Below, piece by piece: positions 42,968 through 51,449 of a DNA stretch of 64,000 nt (position 1 is the stretch's first letter; every line of letters starts with the position of its first letter). The notes beneath the pieces were generated by a model. The model was not told the origin of the DNA, did not search any database, and saw only the letters and a list, made by a program, of their open reading frames with translations. The DNA is taken from contig NZ_MKQR01000009.1 in the NCBI RefSeq assembly GCF_001940455.1, forward strand, positions 689,384 to 753,383, written 5' to 3'. The position numbers and the translations under genes are program-made. Source of the DNA: Actinokineospora bangkokensis. GTDB taxonomy: Bacteria > Actinomycetota > Actinomycetes > Mycobacteriales > Pseudonocardiaceae.

Positions 42968-43852
42968 TCAGCGCTCCCGGAGGCGGGGGTTGAGCACGGA
43001 CTCCATGGCGCGTCCGCAGAGGGTGAAGGCGAGCACGACCGCGGCGATCGCCACGCCGGGGGGCAGCAGGTACCACCAGGCCCCGGCGGTGATGGCGCCG
43101 GAGTTGAACGCCGAGCGCAGCATGCTGCCCCAGGACACCGCGGTGGGGTCGCCGAGGCCGAAGAAGGCCAGGGTGGACTCGGCGACGATGGCGGTGCCCA
43201 CGGCGAGCACGGTGTTGACGAACACCAGCGGCAGCACCCCGGGCAGGACGTGGTGGGTGATGACGTGGCGGTGACCGCCGCCGAGGGCCTTGGCGCGCTC
43301 GATGTAGGGGCGGGCCTCGACGGTGAGGGTCTGGGCGCGCACCAGGCGGGCCGCCGAGGGCCAGGAGGTGACGCCGATGGCGAGGATGATCGTGCCCAGC
43401 CCGGCGCCGAGCACCGCGGACAGGGCGATGGCCAGCACCAGCGAGGGCAGCACGAGGAAGAAGTCGGTCAGCCGCATGACCACCGCCGCCCCCCAGCCGC
43501 CGAAGTGGCCGGTGAGCACGCCGACGAGGGTGCCGATGGCCACCGAGAGCAGGGTGGCGGAGAGCCCGACGAGCAGGGAGATGCGGGCGCCGAGCAGGGT
43601 GAGCTGGGCGACCGAGCGCCCGGACTCGTCGGTGCCCAGCCAGTAGGCGCCGGAGGGGCCTGCCAGGCGGGGCCCGGTGGCGCGGGTGACGTCGACCCCG
43701 GTGGGGTCGGTGAGCACGGGGGCGAGCAGGGCGAGCGCGACGATGGCGGCCAGCACGCCGAGGCCGACGAGCCCGGCGCGGTGGCGGCGGAACTCGGCCC
43801 AGGCGGCGGTGGCCGCGGCGCGGCGGCGGGTCCAGGCGGGTCCGGGGCTCAT
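42968..43852 (-). CDS. Peptide ABC importer permease, DppC type
   Basis: 294 residues, about six transmembrane helices. The N-terminal WAEFRRHRAGLVGLGVLA segment, GTDESGRSVAQLTLLGARISL block and the EAA loop (EARPYIERAKALGGGHRHVI) are typical of DppC/OppC. The ATG overlaps the DppB-type stop (ATGA), so the two membrane subunits are co-translated. Confidence 0.93.
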   Translation of the reverse strand: MSPGPAWTRRRAAATAAWAEFRRHRAGLVGLGVLAAIVALALLAPVLTDPTGVDVTRATGPRLAGPSGAYWLGTDESGRSVAQLTLLGARISLLVGLSATLLSVAIGTLVGVLTGHFGGWGAAVVMRLTDFFLVLPSLVLAIALSAVLGAGLGTIILAIGVTSWPSAARLVRAQTLTVEARPYIERAKALGGGHRHVITHHVLPGVLPLVFVNTVLAVGTAIVAESTLAFFGLGDPTAVSWGSMLRSAFNSGAITAGAWWYLLPPGVAIAAVVLAFTLCGRAMESVLNPRLRER

Positions 43853-44880
43853 GCCGCGCGCACCCGGGGGTCGAGGACCCGGTAGAGCAGGTCGGCGAGC
43901 AGGTTCATGGCCACGACGGCGGCGGCGAGCACGAGGAAGGTCCCTTGCAGGAGGAAGACGTCGTTGAAGCGCAGCGCCTCGTAGGTGAGCAGGCCGAGGC
44001 CGGGCCAGGAGAACACGGTCTCGACGGTGACCGCGCCGGAGACGACCAGCCCCAGGTGCAGGAACACCAGGGTGACGGTGGGCAGCAGGGCGTTGGGCAC
44101 GGCGTGGTGGCGGCGGACCCGGTCGTCGCGCAGGCCCTTGGCGCGGGCGGTGAGCAGGTGGTCGGCGTGCATCTCCTCCACCAGCGAGGACCGCATGACC
44201 AGTTGGTACTGGGCGTAGACGACGGCGACGAGGGTGATCAGGGGCAGCACCATGTGGTGGGCGGTGTCGACCGCCTGCGACCAGAAGTCCGGTGGGGTGT
44301 CGGGGTAGGTGATGCCCCCGGAGGGGAACAGCCCGCGGGTGACCGACAGCAGCAGCAGGCCCAGCCAGAACGTCGGCGCCGACCACAGGGTCAGGGCGAT
44401 GCCGGTGGAGACCCGGTCGAACCGGGACCCGCGCCGCCACGCCGAGCGGGTGCCCAGCCACAGCCCGAGGGCGACGGCGATGAGGGTGGCCACGCCGACC
44501 AGCAGCAGGGTGGGGCCGACGCGCTCGCCGATCTTCTGCGCCACCGGCACCTTGAACTGGGCGGAGGTGCCCAGGTCGCCGTGCAGCAGGTTGCCCGCGT
44601 AGCGCAGGAACTGCTGCCACAGCGGCAGGTCGAACCCGTACTGGCGGCGCAGGGCGTCGGCGCCCTCGGGGGTGACCGGGGCGCCGCGGGTGAGGATGCG
44701 CACCGGGTCGCCGGGGATGAGCACCCGGAACAGCACGAACCCGAGCACGGCGATCAGGGCGAGGCTGACCAGGGCGGCGCCGAGCTTGGTGGCGGTGTAG
44801 CGGAGCAGCCCGCCGCCCCCGCCGCCGCCCCGGGTGGGGGCGGCGGCGGGGTCCTCGACGGGGGTGAGCGCGTCGGTCAC
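43849..44880 (-). CDS. Peptide ABC importer permease, DppB type
   Basis: 343 residues, six transmembrane helices. VLIPGDPVRILTRGAPVTPE, then YGFDLPLWQQFLRYAGNLLHG and the EAA loop (HADHLLTARAKGLRDDRVRR) are DppB/OppB hallmarks. An unusual Gly/Pro/Ala-rich N-terminal extension of about 27 residues, with a run of seven Gly, precedes the first helix. GTG start 3 bases after the binding-protein stop. Confidence 0.93.
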   Translation of the reverse strand: MTDALTPVEDPAAAPTRGGGGGGGLLRYTATKLGAALVSLALIAVLGFVLFRVLIPGDPVRILTRGAPVTPEGADALRRQYGFDLPLWQQFLRYAGNLLHGDLGTSAQFKVPVAQKIGERVGPTLLLVGVATLIAVALGLWLGTRSAWRRGSRFDRVSTGIALTLWSAPTFWLGLLLLSVTRGLFPSGGITYPDTPPDFWSQAVDTAHHMVLPLITLVAVVYAQYQLVMRSSLVEEMHADHLLTARAKGLRDDRVRRHHAVPNALLPTVTLVFLHLGLVVSGAVTVETVFSWPGLGLLTYEALRFNDVFLLQGTFLVLAAAVVAMNLLADLLYRVLDPRVRAA

Positions 44881-44883
44881 GGG

Positions 44884-46680
44884 TTACTCGCGCTCGTCGG
44901 CGGTGGCCCGGCGGCGGCGGGCGAGCACGACCACGACCGCGGCGCCGACGACGACGACCGCGCCGATGACCACCCACACCAGCGTCGACGACGAGGACGA
45001 CCCGGCGGCCTGGGCCTGCGGGGTGGCGGAGTAGTAGCCCCAGTAGGACTGCTGGTTCATGATGAACCCGCCCGGGTCCGGGGAGATAGTGAACGGGGCG
45101 AACCGGTCGGAGCGGTAGGCCTCCAGGGCGTTGTCGTAGGTCAGCACCACCATGGGGGCCTGGTCGTAGAGGATGGCCTGCATGCGCTTGACGACCTCGG
45201 CGCGCTTGGCGGTGTCGAACTCGCTGCCCTGCTGGGCGTAGAGCCGGTCGTACTCGGGGTCGCAGAAGAACGTGTCGGGGGTGGCGCCCTTGCCGTCGGC
45301 GTTGGGCCGCGACGCGCAGGTCTGCAGGGACAGGATGTAGTCGGGGTCGGGGTTGCCGTTCCACCCGGAGTAGACCAGGTCGAAGTTGCCCGCGGTGGTG
45401 TCCTCGTTGAGCTTGTTGTCCGAGGCGGACTGGGCGGTCACGGCGATGCCGATGTCGCGCAGCCACCCGGTGATGAACGGGGCGGACTGCTCGTCGAAGG
45501 CCTTGCCGGAGTGCAGCAGCAGCCGCAGGGCCAGCGGGCGGCCGCTGGCGGGGTCGACGCGCACCCCGTCGCCGCCCCTGGTGTACCCGGCGGCGTCGAG
45601 GGCGGCGTTGGCGGCGGCGGGGTCGAACGCGCGGGCCCGGTCGCCCTCGGGCTGGTAGTGGTAGGTGGCGAACAGCGGGGGGACGTACCCGCTGCCCTGT
45701 TCGGCGTAGCCGCCGGAGACCTTGTCCACGAGGGTCTTGGTGTCGATGGCCTGGGCGATGGCGCGGCGCAGCCGGGCGTCCTTGAGCGCGGGGTGCCCGT
45801 CGCCGATGGGTTGGCCGGTGGCGGTGGCGGCGCCGGGGTTGAGGACCAGTTCGTTGAACCGCTTGCCCTTGGCGTTGTTGCGGGTGATGGACCCGTCACC
45901 GGCGAGGGCGTCGAACTGGGTGGGGGTGAGGTTGTTGACCAGGTCGACCTCGCCGTTGCGCAGCGCCTGCACGGCGGCGTCGGCGTTCTTGTAGTAGACG
46001 AAGTCGAGGTTGTCGATCTTCGGGGCGCCGCGCCAGTAGTTCTTGTTGGCCGCCAGCCGGGTGTACTGGGACTCCTTGAACTCGGTGATGACGAAGGGCC
46101 CGGACCCGACCATGGGGAAGCTGGGCTCGGCGCCGACGTCGGCGGACTTCCACACGTGCTCGGGCACGATGGGGATGTCCAGGGCGGTCATGGTGGTCTG
46201 CGGGGCCTTGGTCTTGACCACGACGGTGGTGTCGTCGGGGGCGGTGACCGACTCCCACCCGGCGATGTAGCTGCTGTTGGCGGTGCGCGCGGTCTCGTTG
46301 CCGAGCATGAGGTTGAACGTGAACGCCACGTCCTTGGCGGTGATGGGCTGCCCGTCGCTCCACTTGGCCCCGGAGCGGATGGTGTAGGTCCAGGTGAGCT
46401 TGTCCGCCGAGGGCTCCCACTTGGTCGCCAACCCCGGTTCGGGGCTCATGTCCTTGGCCGAGGCGGCGGTGAGCTCCTCGAACGTCGCCCGCAGGATGTC
46501 GGTGCCGGTGCGGGTGGAGGACAGGAAGGGGTTGAGCGAGTCGACCTCCTGGGTGACCGCGATCCGCAGGGTGTTGCCCTGCTGGGCGGTGGCGGGGGAA
46601 CCGAGCCCCGGCACCACCACGGTCGCGGTGAGCACCGCCACCGCCGCTAACGCCGACCGTCTTGCACGCACCGAGCCCAC
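44884..46680 (-). CDS. Peptide ABC importer substrate-binding protein, C-terminally anchored
   Basis: 598 residues of SBP family 5. The Sec signal (ALAAVAVLTATVVVPGLG) ends around ATAQQ with no lipobox Cys. Family blocks are EVDSLNPFLSS, WSDGQPITAKDVAFTFNLML and FPMVGSGPFV. The C-terminus has a Ser-rich linker, a transmembrane helix (TLVWVVIGAVVVVGAAVVVV) and an RRRR cytoplasmic tail, so it is held by a C-terminal helix rather than a lipid. GTG 46680 has GGGAGAA six bases upstream. First gene of the importer operon. Confidence 0.92.
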   Translation of the reverse strand: MGSVRARRSALAAVAVLTATVVVPGLGSPATAQQGNTLRIAVTQEVDSLNPFLSSTRTGTDILRATFEELTAASAKDMSPEPGLATKWEPSADKLTWTYTIRSGAKWSDGQPITAKDVAFTFNLMLGNETARTANSSYIAGWESVTAPDDTTVVVKTKAPQTTMTALDIPIVPEHVWKSADVGAEPSFPMVGSGPFVITEFKESQYTRLAANKNYWRGAPKIDNLDFVYYKNADAAVQALRNGEVDLVNNLTPTQFDALAGDGSITRNNAKGKRFNELVLNPGAATATGQPIGDGHPALKDARLRRAIAQAIDTKTLVDKVSGGYAEQGSGYVPPLFATYHYQPEGDRARAFDPAAANAALDAAGYTRGGDGVRVDPASGRPLALRLLLHSGKAFDEQSAPFITGWLRDIGIAVTAQSASDNKLNEDTTAGNFDLVYSGWNGNPDPDYILSLQTCASRPNADGKGATPDTFFCDPEYDRLYAQQGSEFDTAKRAEVVKRMQAILYDQAPMVVLTYDNALEAYRSDRFAPFTISPDPGGFIMNQQSYWGYYSATPQAQAAGSSSSSTLVWVVIGAVVVVGAAVVVVLARRRRATADERE

Positions 46681-46784
46681 GTCGGATTCTCCCGTCGACC
46701 GAACCTTGTGAGAAGTTGGCAAGAAAGAAACCACTCGGCCACCGGGAAAGTCAACGAGCGGCGCGCAGAAGTAACCTGGGGCCG

Positions 46785-47612
46785 GTGCGCATACTCATCT
46801 CGGCCGACATGGAAGGCGCCACCGGCGTCACCTGCACCTCCGACGTGGTGCCCGGCACCGAGCAGTGGCAGCGGTTCCGCCGGTTGTACACCGGCGACGT
46901 CAACGCCTGCGTGGCCGGGCTCTTCGACGGCGGGGCCACCGAGGTCCTGGTCAACGAGGCCCACTCCGCCCAGCGCAACGCGCTGCTGGAGGAGCTGGAC
47001 CCGCGGGCGCGGATGCTGACCGGGCGGCACAAACCCCTGTCGATGATGCAGGGGGTCGACTCGGGGGTGGACGGGGTGGTGTTCCTGGGGTACCACACCG
47101 GGGCGGGCGCCGACGGGGTGCTGGCCCACACCTACCTGGAGAACTCGATCACCGAGGTGCGCCTGGACGGGGTCGCGGCCTCGGAGGGCCGGTTGAACGC
47201 GGCGCTGGCCGCCGAGCACGGCGTCCCGGTCATCCTGGTCACCGGCGACGACCTGACCTGCGCCGAGGCCACCGCCTACGCGCCCAGGGCCGGGCACGCG
47301 GTGGTCAAGGACGCGGTGTCGCGGTACGCGGCGGTGTGCTCGCCCCCGGCGGTGACCGGGCCGCTGATCACCGCGGCGGCCACCGCGGCGGTGGCGCACG
47401 CCGGGCGGGGGCGCGGGGACGCCAGCGCGCACACCGTCGAGGTCGACTTCGACGCCACCCACCTGGCCCACGCGGCGGCGGTGGTGCCGACGGTGCGGTT
47501 GGCGGGCACGCGCACCGTGGCGTTCACCGCGGAGTCGATGACCGAGGCGATGAAGGCGTTCAAGGTGGTGACCGCGATCGCCGCGGGCGCCGTCGACGGC
47601 GTGTACGGCTGA
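46785..47612 (+). CDS. M55 D-aminopeptidase, DppA type
   Basis: 275 residues. Zinc ligands of DppA are present: Asp8 and Glu10 in SADMEG, His60 in NEAHS, His104 in GYHTG and Glu134 in ASEG, with His115 nearby. The enzyme removes N-terminal D-amino acids such as D-Ala from peptides. It is divergent from the peptide importer and followed by an M20 peptidase, so import and breakdown of D-amino-acid peptides, perhaps from peptidoglycan, is likely. GTG start with a weak ribosome site. Confidence 0.92.
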   Translation: MRILISADMEGATGVTCTSDVVPGTEQWQRFRRLYTGDVNACVAGLFDGGATEVLVNEAHSAQRNALLEELDPRARMLTGRHKPLSMMQGVDSGVDGVVFLGYHTGAGADGVLAHTYLENSITEVRLDGVAASEGRLNAALAAEHGVPVILVTGDDLTCAEATAYAPRAGHAVVKDAVSRYAAVCSPPAVTGPLITAAATAAVAHAGRGRGDASAHTVEVDFDATHLAHAAAVVPTVRLAGTRTVAFTAESMTEAMKAFKVVTAIAAGAVDGVYG

Positions 47613-47625
47613 GAGGGGCCAAGGA

Positions 47626-48939
47626 GTGGGACTGCCGGTCGAGGAGCTGTGTTCGAGGTTGGTGCGCATCGACACCACCAACCTCGGTGGTGGCGCGGGC
47701 AAGCCGGAGCGGCCCGCGGCGGAGCTGGTGGCGGGGTTGCTGACCGACGCGGGGCTGGACCCGGTGCTGCTGGAGCGCGAGCCGGGCCGGTCCAACGTGG
47801 TGGCCCGCTGGCCGGGGGCCGACCCGTCGCTGCCCGCGCTGCTGGTGCAGGCGCACCTGGACGTGGTGCCCGCCGACCCCGCGGAGTGGTCGGTGGACCC
47901 GTTCTCCGGGGAGGTGCGCGACGGGTTCGTGTGGGGTCGGGGCTCGGTGGACATGAAGGACCTGGTCTCGGAGGTGCTCACGGTGCTGGCCCGGTGGCGG
48001 GCCGAGGGCCGGGGCCCGCGCCGGGACGTGGTGCTCGCGTTCGTCGCCGACGAGGAGGACGCGGGCCTGTGGGGGGCGCACTGGTTGGTCGACAACCACC
48101 CGGGGCTGTTCGAGGGGTGCGCGGCGGCGATCAGCGAGTCCGGGGCGTACACGATGCGCGCCCGCTCGGCCGCCGGTGACCCGGTGCACCTGTACTCGGT
48201 GGGCACGGCCGAGCGGGGCACCGCGCACCTGCGGCTGACCGCGACGGGCCGGGCCGGGCACGGGTCGCGCCGCAACGACGACAACGCCGTGGAGAAGCTG
48301 GTCCACGCCCTGTCGCGGCTCTCGGCGCACCGGTGGCCGGTGGTGCTGACCCCGGCGGTGCGCGCGTTCCTGGAGCGGGTGGGGGCGGCCCTGGGGATAC
48401 CGGTGGACCTGGACGACCCGGACGCCATCGACGCCGCGATCGCCCGCTTCGGCGACGCGCGCAAGGCGGTGGAGAACGTGGTGCGCAACTCCGCCAGGCC
48501 CACGGTGCTCTCCGCCGGGTACAAGGTCAACGTGGTGCCGGGGCAGGCCCAGGCGCAGGTCGACGTGCGGGTGCTGCCGGGCACCGAGGAGCAGCTGCTG
48601 GCGGAGGTGGACCGGTTGCTGGGCCCGGGGGTGGGCAGGGAGTTCGTCTCCCACCAGCCGCCGGTGCAGGCCAGGGTCGACAGCCCGTGGTTCGACGCGA
48701 TGGCCGCGGCGCTGCGCTCGCAGGACCCGGGGGCGGTGGTGGTGCCGTACTGCATGGGCGGGGGCACCGACGCCAAGGCGTTCTCGAAGCTGGGGATCGA
48801 GTGCTTCGGGTTCGCCCCGCTGTGGGTGCCCGAGGGCTACGACTACCGGGCGATGGCCCACGGTGTCGACGAGCGGGTCCCGGTGGAGGGGTTGCGCTTC
48901 GCCGTGGAGGTCCTCGACCGGTTCCTGTCGGACTGCTGA
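47626..48939 (+). CDS. M20-family metallopeptidase
   Basis: 437 residues. The M20 catalytic metal ligands are in VQAHLDVVPAD (His and Asp) and FVADEEDAGLWGA (Glu-Glu), with GRGSVDMKD in between and MGGGTDAKAF near the C-terminus. A dimerisation domain with GRAGHGSRRNDDNAV fills the centre. It hydrolyses small peptides or acylated amino acids. It lies 13 bases after the D-aminopeptidase gene and belongs to the same transcription unit. A hairpin follows. Confidence 0.92.
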   Translation: MGLPVEELCSRLVRIDTTNLGGGAGKPERPAAELVAGLLTDAGLDPVLLEREPGRSNVVARWPGADPSLPALLVQAHLDVVPADPAEWSVDPFSGEVRDGFVWGRGSVDMKDLVSEVLTVLARWRAEGRGPRRDVVLAFVADEEDAGLWGAHWLVDNHPGLFEGCAAAISESGAYTMRARSAAGDPVHLYSVGTAERGTAHLRLTATGRAGHGSRRNDDNAVEKLVHALSRLSAHRWPVVLTPAVRAFLERVGAALGIPVDLDDPDAIDAAIARFGDARKAVENVVRNSARPTVLSAGYKVNVVPGQAQAQVDVRVLPGTEEQLLAEVDRLLGPGVGREFVSHQPPVQARVDSPWFDAMAAALRSQDPGAVVVPYCMGGGTDAKAFSKLGIECFGFAPLWVPEGYDYRAMAHGVDERVPVEGLRFAVEVLDRFLSDC

Positions 48940-48941
48940 CC

Positions 48942-48979
48942 CCCCGCGGGCCGAGCCCGTGGGGGGCCGGCCCGCGGGG
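48942..48979. terminator. Hairpin between converging M20 and thioesterase genes
   Basis: CCCCGCGGGCC at 48942-48952 and GGCCCGCGGGG at 48969-48979 form a perfect 11-bp stem with a 16-base loop, three bases after the M20 stop. Confidence 0.7.
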
Positions 48980-48982
48980 CGC

Positions 48983-49016
48983 GGGTCAGCGGGGGGCGCG
49001 GGTCAGCGGGGGGCGC
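48983..49016. repeat. 17-bp perfect tandem duplication at thioesterase 3' end
   Basis: GGGTCAGCGGGGGGCGC is repeated head-to-tail at 48983-48999 and 49000-49016. The thioesterase stop codon (TCA on the + strand, 49003) lies in the second copy. The 17-bp length is not a multiple of three, so the first copy cannot supply an in-frame duplicate stop. Confidence 0.8.
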
Positions 49017-49497
49017 GGTGGACGATGCAGGTGGTGCTCGCGTGCGCCACGAGCCGCCCGTCGGGGTCGGTGACCCGGCCCTCGGCGGTGGCGGTCTGGC
49101 GCCCGAGGTGCACCGTGGTGCCCACGGCGGTCAGCAGGCGCCCGTCGAGCGGGACGGCCCGGATGTAGTTGACCTTCAGCTCCAGGGTGGCGTAGCTGTC
49201 CCCCGGCCCGAGCTCGGTGTGGATCGCGCACCCCATGACCGAGTCGAGCAGGGTCGCGCAGATGCCGCCGTGGGTGGTGCCCATGGGGTTGGCGAACTCG
49301 GGGCGGGTGGCGGCGGTGAACACCACCCGCCCCCGCTCGATCTCCCCCACCCGCATGCCGATGAGCCCGGCGATGCCGGTGGCGGCGCGGGGCCCGGTGA
49401 ACACCGCGCGCAGCAGCTCCAGCCCGGTCGGCCCGTCCGGGGCGGTGGCGGGGGTGGCGGCCGGGTCGGGCAGCGGGGTCGCCGGGGTGGTGGTCAC
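49003..49497 (-). CDS. PaaI-type hotdog-fold thioesterase
   Basis: 164 residues. Hotdog signature NPMGTTHGGICATLLDSVMG contains the PaaI HGG motif and catalytic Asp in LLDS. Later strands (SYATLELKVNYIRAVP, HASTTCIVH) also fit. It hydrolyses acyl-CoA or aroyl-CoA esters. The GTG at 49497 has GAGGAGGACC upstream, stronger than the 49533 alternative. An N-terminal Pro/Ala/Thr-rich segment of about 30 residues is unusual. Confidence 0.87.
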   Translation of the reverse strand: MTTTPATPLPDPAATPATAPDGPTGLELLRAVFTGPRAATGIAGLIGMRVGEIERGRVVFTAATRPEFANPMGTTHGGICATLLDSVMGCAIHTELGPGDSYATLELKVNYIRAVPLDGRLLTAVGTTVHLGRQTATAEGRVTDPDGRLVAHASTTCIVHRAPR

Positions 49498-49725
49498 CGT
49501 GGTCCTCCTCCTGGGGGTCCGATACTCGCGCATCAGACCACAACCAGCTCAGTTCCACAAAGCAACCCACCGGTGTGGTGTGCTGTCACCCGGATGCCGC
49601 GATAACGCCCGGGCCCGCCGCGCGGATCTAGAGGATGACCAGGGTGGGGGGCGCGGTGTTCGCTACAGTTGACCTTCGTCCGGGGCGTGCCGCCCGGGCG
49701 CTCGGAAACGGGTGGCGACCGGGGG

Positions 49726-50544
49726 GTGCGCGTGGGGCGCGCTGGGCGGATCGGGTGGCGGTGCGCCGCGGCAGCCGCGGCGACCGCGTGGGCGCTGCTG
49801 TCCGGTGCCCCCGCCCAGGCCCAGCCCGAGGACGCCGAACTGGTCTACTGCCTGTCCCCCGCCCAGGCCCAACCGCTGCGCGACGCGGCGGTGGCCCTGG
49901 GCGCCGACCGGGCCAAGGTCACCGATCTGGCCGCGTGGCGCCGCTCGGACACCGAGGCGTTCGACAAAGCCTGCACCGCCCTGTTCGAGGCGCAGAAGTC
50001 CCCGCCCAAGGACGCCCTGGACAACCTGCTGCCGTTCCTCACCGGCCTCTTCGGCGCGGTGGCCACCTACGTCGCGACCGCCTGGCAGGCCAGGGTCACC
50101 GCGGGCCGCGCCGACCGCGACGCCCTGGTGCAGGCCGCCACCGCCTTCCACACCGCCGCCCGCGAGTACCTCGGCGCCTACGCAGGCACCCGGGACGACA
50201 AGGACCTCAACACCGCCCACGCCGCCCTCTCCGCCCGGCTGCTGCGGGTGGTCTCGGACCACCCGCGGTGGCCCGCCGCCCGCCGGGCCCACACCGCGAT
50301 CACCTCCGGGGCGCTGTCACCGCAGGCCCTGGAGGCCGACAGCCGGGGCGCGGGCGACCCGCGGCTGGCCCGGCTGGGCGAACTGGAGGTCGACTGCGCC
50401 CGCGTCGGCGGCGGGCTGGCCACCCCGGGCCGCTGGCACCGGTCGCTGCGCCGCGACCCCGACCGGCCCGCCCAGGTCGAGGGCACCGGCACGGGCGACA
50501 GGGGCGGCAGCGGTGGTGGCAGCGGTGGTGGTGGCCGGGCATGA
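49726..50544 (+). CDS. Unrecognised secreted or membrane protein, first of a three-gene P-loop operon
   Basis: About 272 residues, no family recognised. A signal peptide (CAAAAAATAWALLSG, cut near APAQA) precedes a short domain with two Cys. A second hydrophobic stretch LLPFLTGLFGAVATYVATAW follows near residue 110, then a helical region and a Gly/Ser-rich tail. Topology would place the N-domain outside and the helical part in the cytoplasm. A -10-like TACAGT sits at 49664-49669. The start is uncertain (GTG 49726, 49732 or TTG 49669). Its stop overlaps the next gene as ATGA. Confidence 0.65.
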   Translation: MRVGRAGRIGWRCAAAAAATAWALLSGAPAQAQPEDAELVYCLSPAQAQPLRDAAVALGADRAKVTDLAAWRRSDTEAFDKACTALFEAQKSPPKDALDNLLPFLTGLFGAVATYVATAWQARVTAGRADRDALVQAATAFHTAAREYLGAYAGTRDDKDLNTAHAALSARLLRVVSDHPRWPAARRAHTAITSGALSPQALEADSRGAGDPRLARLGELEVDCARVGGGLATPGRWHRSLRRDPDRPAQVEGTGTGDRGGSGGGSGGGGRA

Positions 50545-51449
50545 CCGAGCCGGTGAACCCGTTCGCGGTCCCGCACCACCGCCAGGGGGCGGTGCTGCCG
50601 CTGTGCCCGTACCGGTGGCCCGAGCACGACGACCTCTACGTCGACGTCTGCGGCTCGGCGGCGGCGTTCGAACAGGCCCTGGGCGAGTTCGACGACTTCG
50701 GGCACCTGGTCGAGGGCGGGTACGTGCTGGTCTCCGGGGAGTCCGGGTGCGGCAAGTCGGCCATGGTGAACCGCCTGGCCGACCGGGTGCGCGCCGGGCT
50801 GGGCGGGCTGGGCCTGCGCACCGGGGTGGTGGACCTGACCGCGGTCCTGGAGGACCAGGAAGAGTCCATCGACCAGCGCATGGAGCTGGTGTGCGGGCTG
50901 CTGCCCGGTGAGCTGCGCGCCGCCGGGCTGCTGCGCCAGGGCGCCGAGGCGCTGTGGACGCAGAACCCCAACCCGCGGCTGGTGTTCCCGCAGCTGTCGA
51001 CCGCCCTGGAGCCGGGCACCGCGGTCGTCGTGTTGCTGCCGACGCCGGGGGACCTGATCCTCGAGGTGGTCCGCTACGCCAGGACGCTGAGCAGCGCCCG
51101 GGTGGTGTTCGTGACGGAGTCGGCCATGCTGGGAGACCGGTTGTTGGAGATCGAGGAGCGGTTGGAGGGCTTCCGCCCCGCGGTGGTGGTGCAGATGCGC
51201 ACCCTCACCGAGGCGGACGTGGCCCGCTACGTCGCCGACCGGCTGGGCAGGCACGCCCCGGGGTCGTGCCCGGGGATCACCCCGGGGGGACTGGCGGCGC
51301 TGCGCTCGATGTGCCCGTCGATCAAGACCCTGCAGAAGGTCGCCCACGGCACCTACCGGATGGTCGGGTCGGCCACCGCCGACCTGGGCCCGGAGGACTT
51401 CCACCGGTTCCGGGCCCGGCAGCTGGCCAGGCGGGGGAGGCAGGCGTGA
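50541..51449 (+). CDS. P-loop NTPase of unknown family
   Basis: 302 residues. Walker A GESGCGKSA is near residues 67-75, in GYVLVSGESGCGKSAMVN. The matching Walker B strand reads TAVVVLLPTPGD, lacking the usual acidic pair, so ATP hydrolysis may be weak. The N-terminus opens EPVNPFAVPHHRQG with CPYRWPEHDDLYVDVCGS. The C-terminal helical part (TLTEADVARYVADRLGRHAP) resembles the lid of AAA/STAND ATPases. Overlaps both neighbours by four bases. No function can be assigned. Confidence 0.75.
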   Translation: MTEPVNPFAVPHHRQGAVLPLCPYRWPEHDDLYVDVCGSAAAFEQALGEFDDFGHLVEGGYVLVSGESGCGKSAMVNRLADRVRAGLGGLGLRTGVVDLTAVLEDQEESIDQRMELVCGLLPGELRAAGLLRQGAEALWTQNPNPRLVFPQLSTALEPGTAVVVLLPTPGDLILEVVRYARTLSSARVVFVTESAMLGDRLLEIEERLEGFRPAVVVQMRTLTEADVARYVADRLGRHAPGSCPGITPGGLAALRSMCPSIKTLQKVAHGTYRMVGSATADLGPEDFHRFRARQLARRGRQA

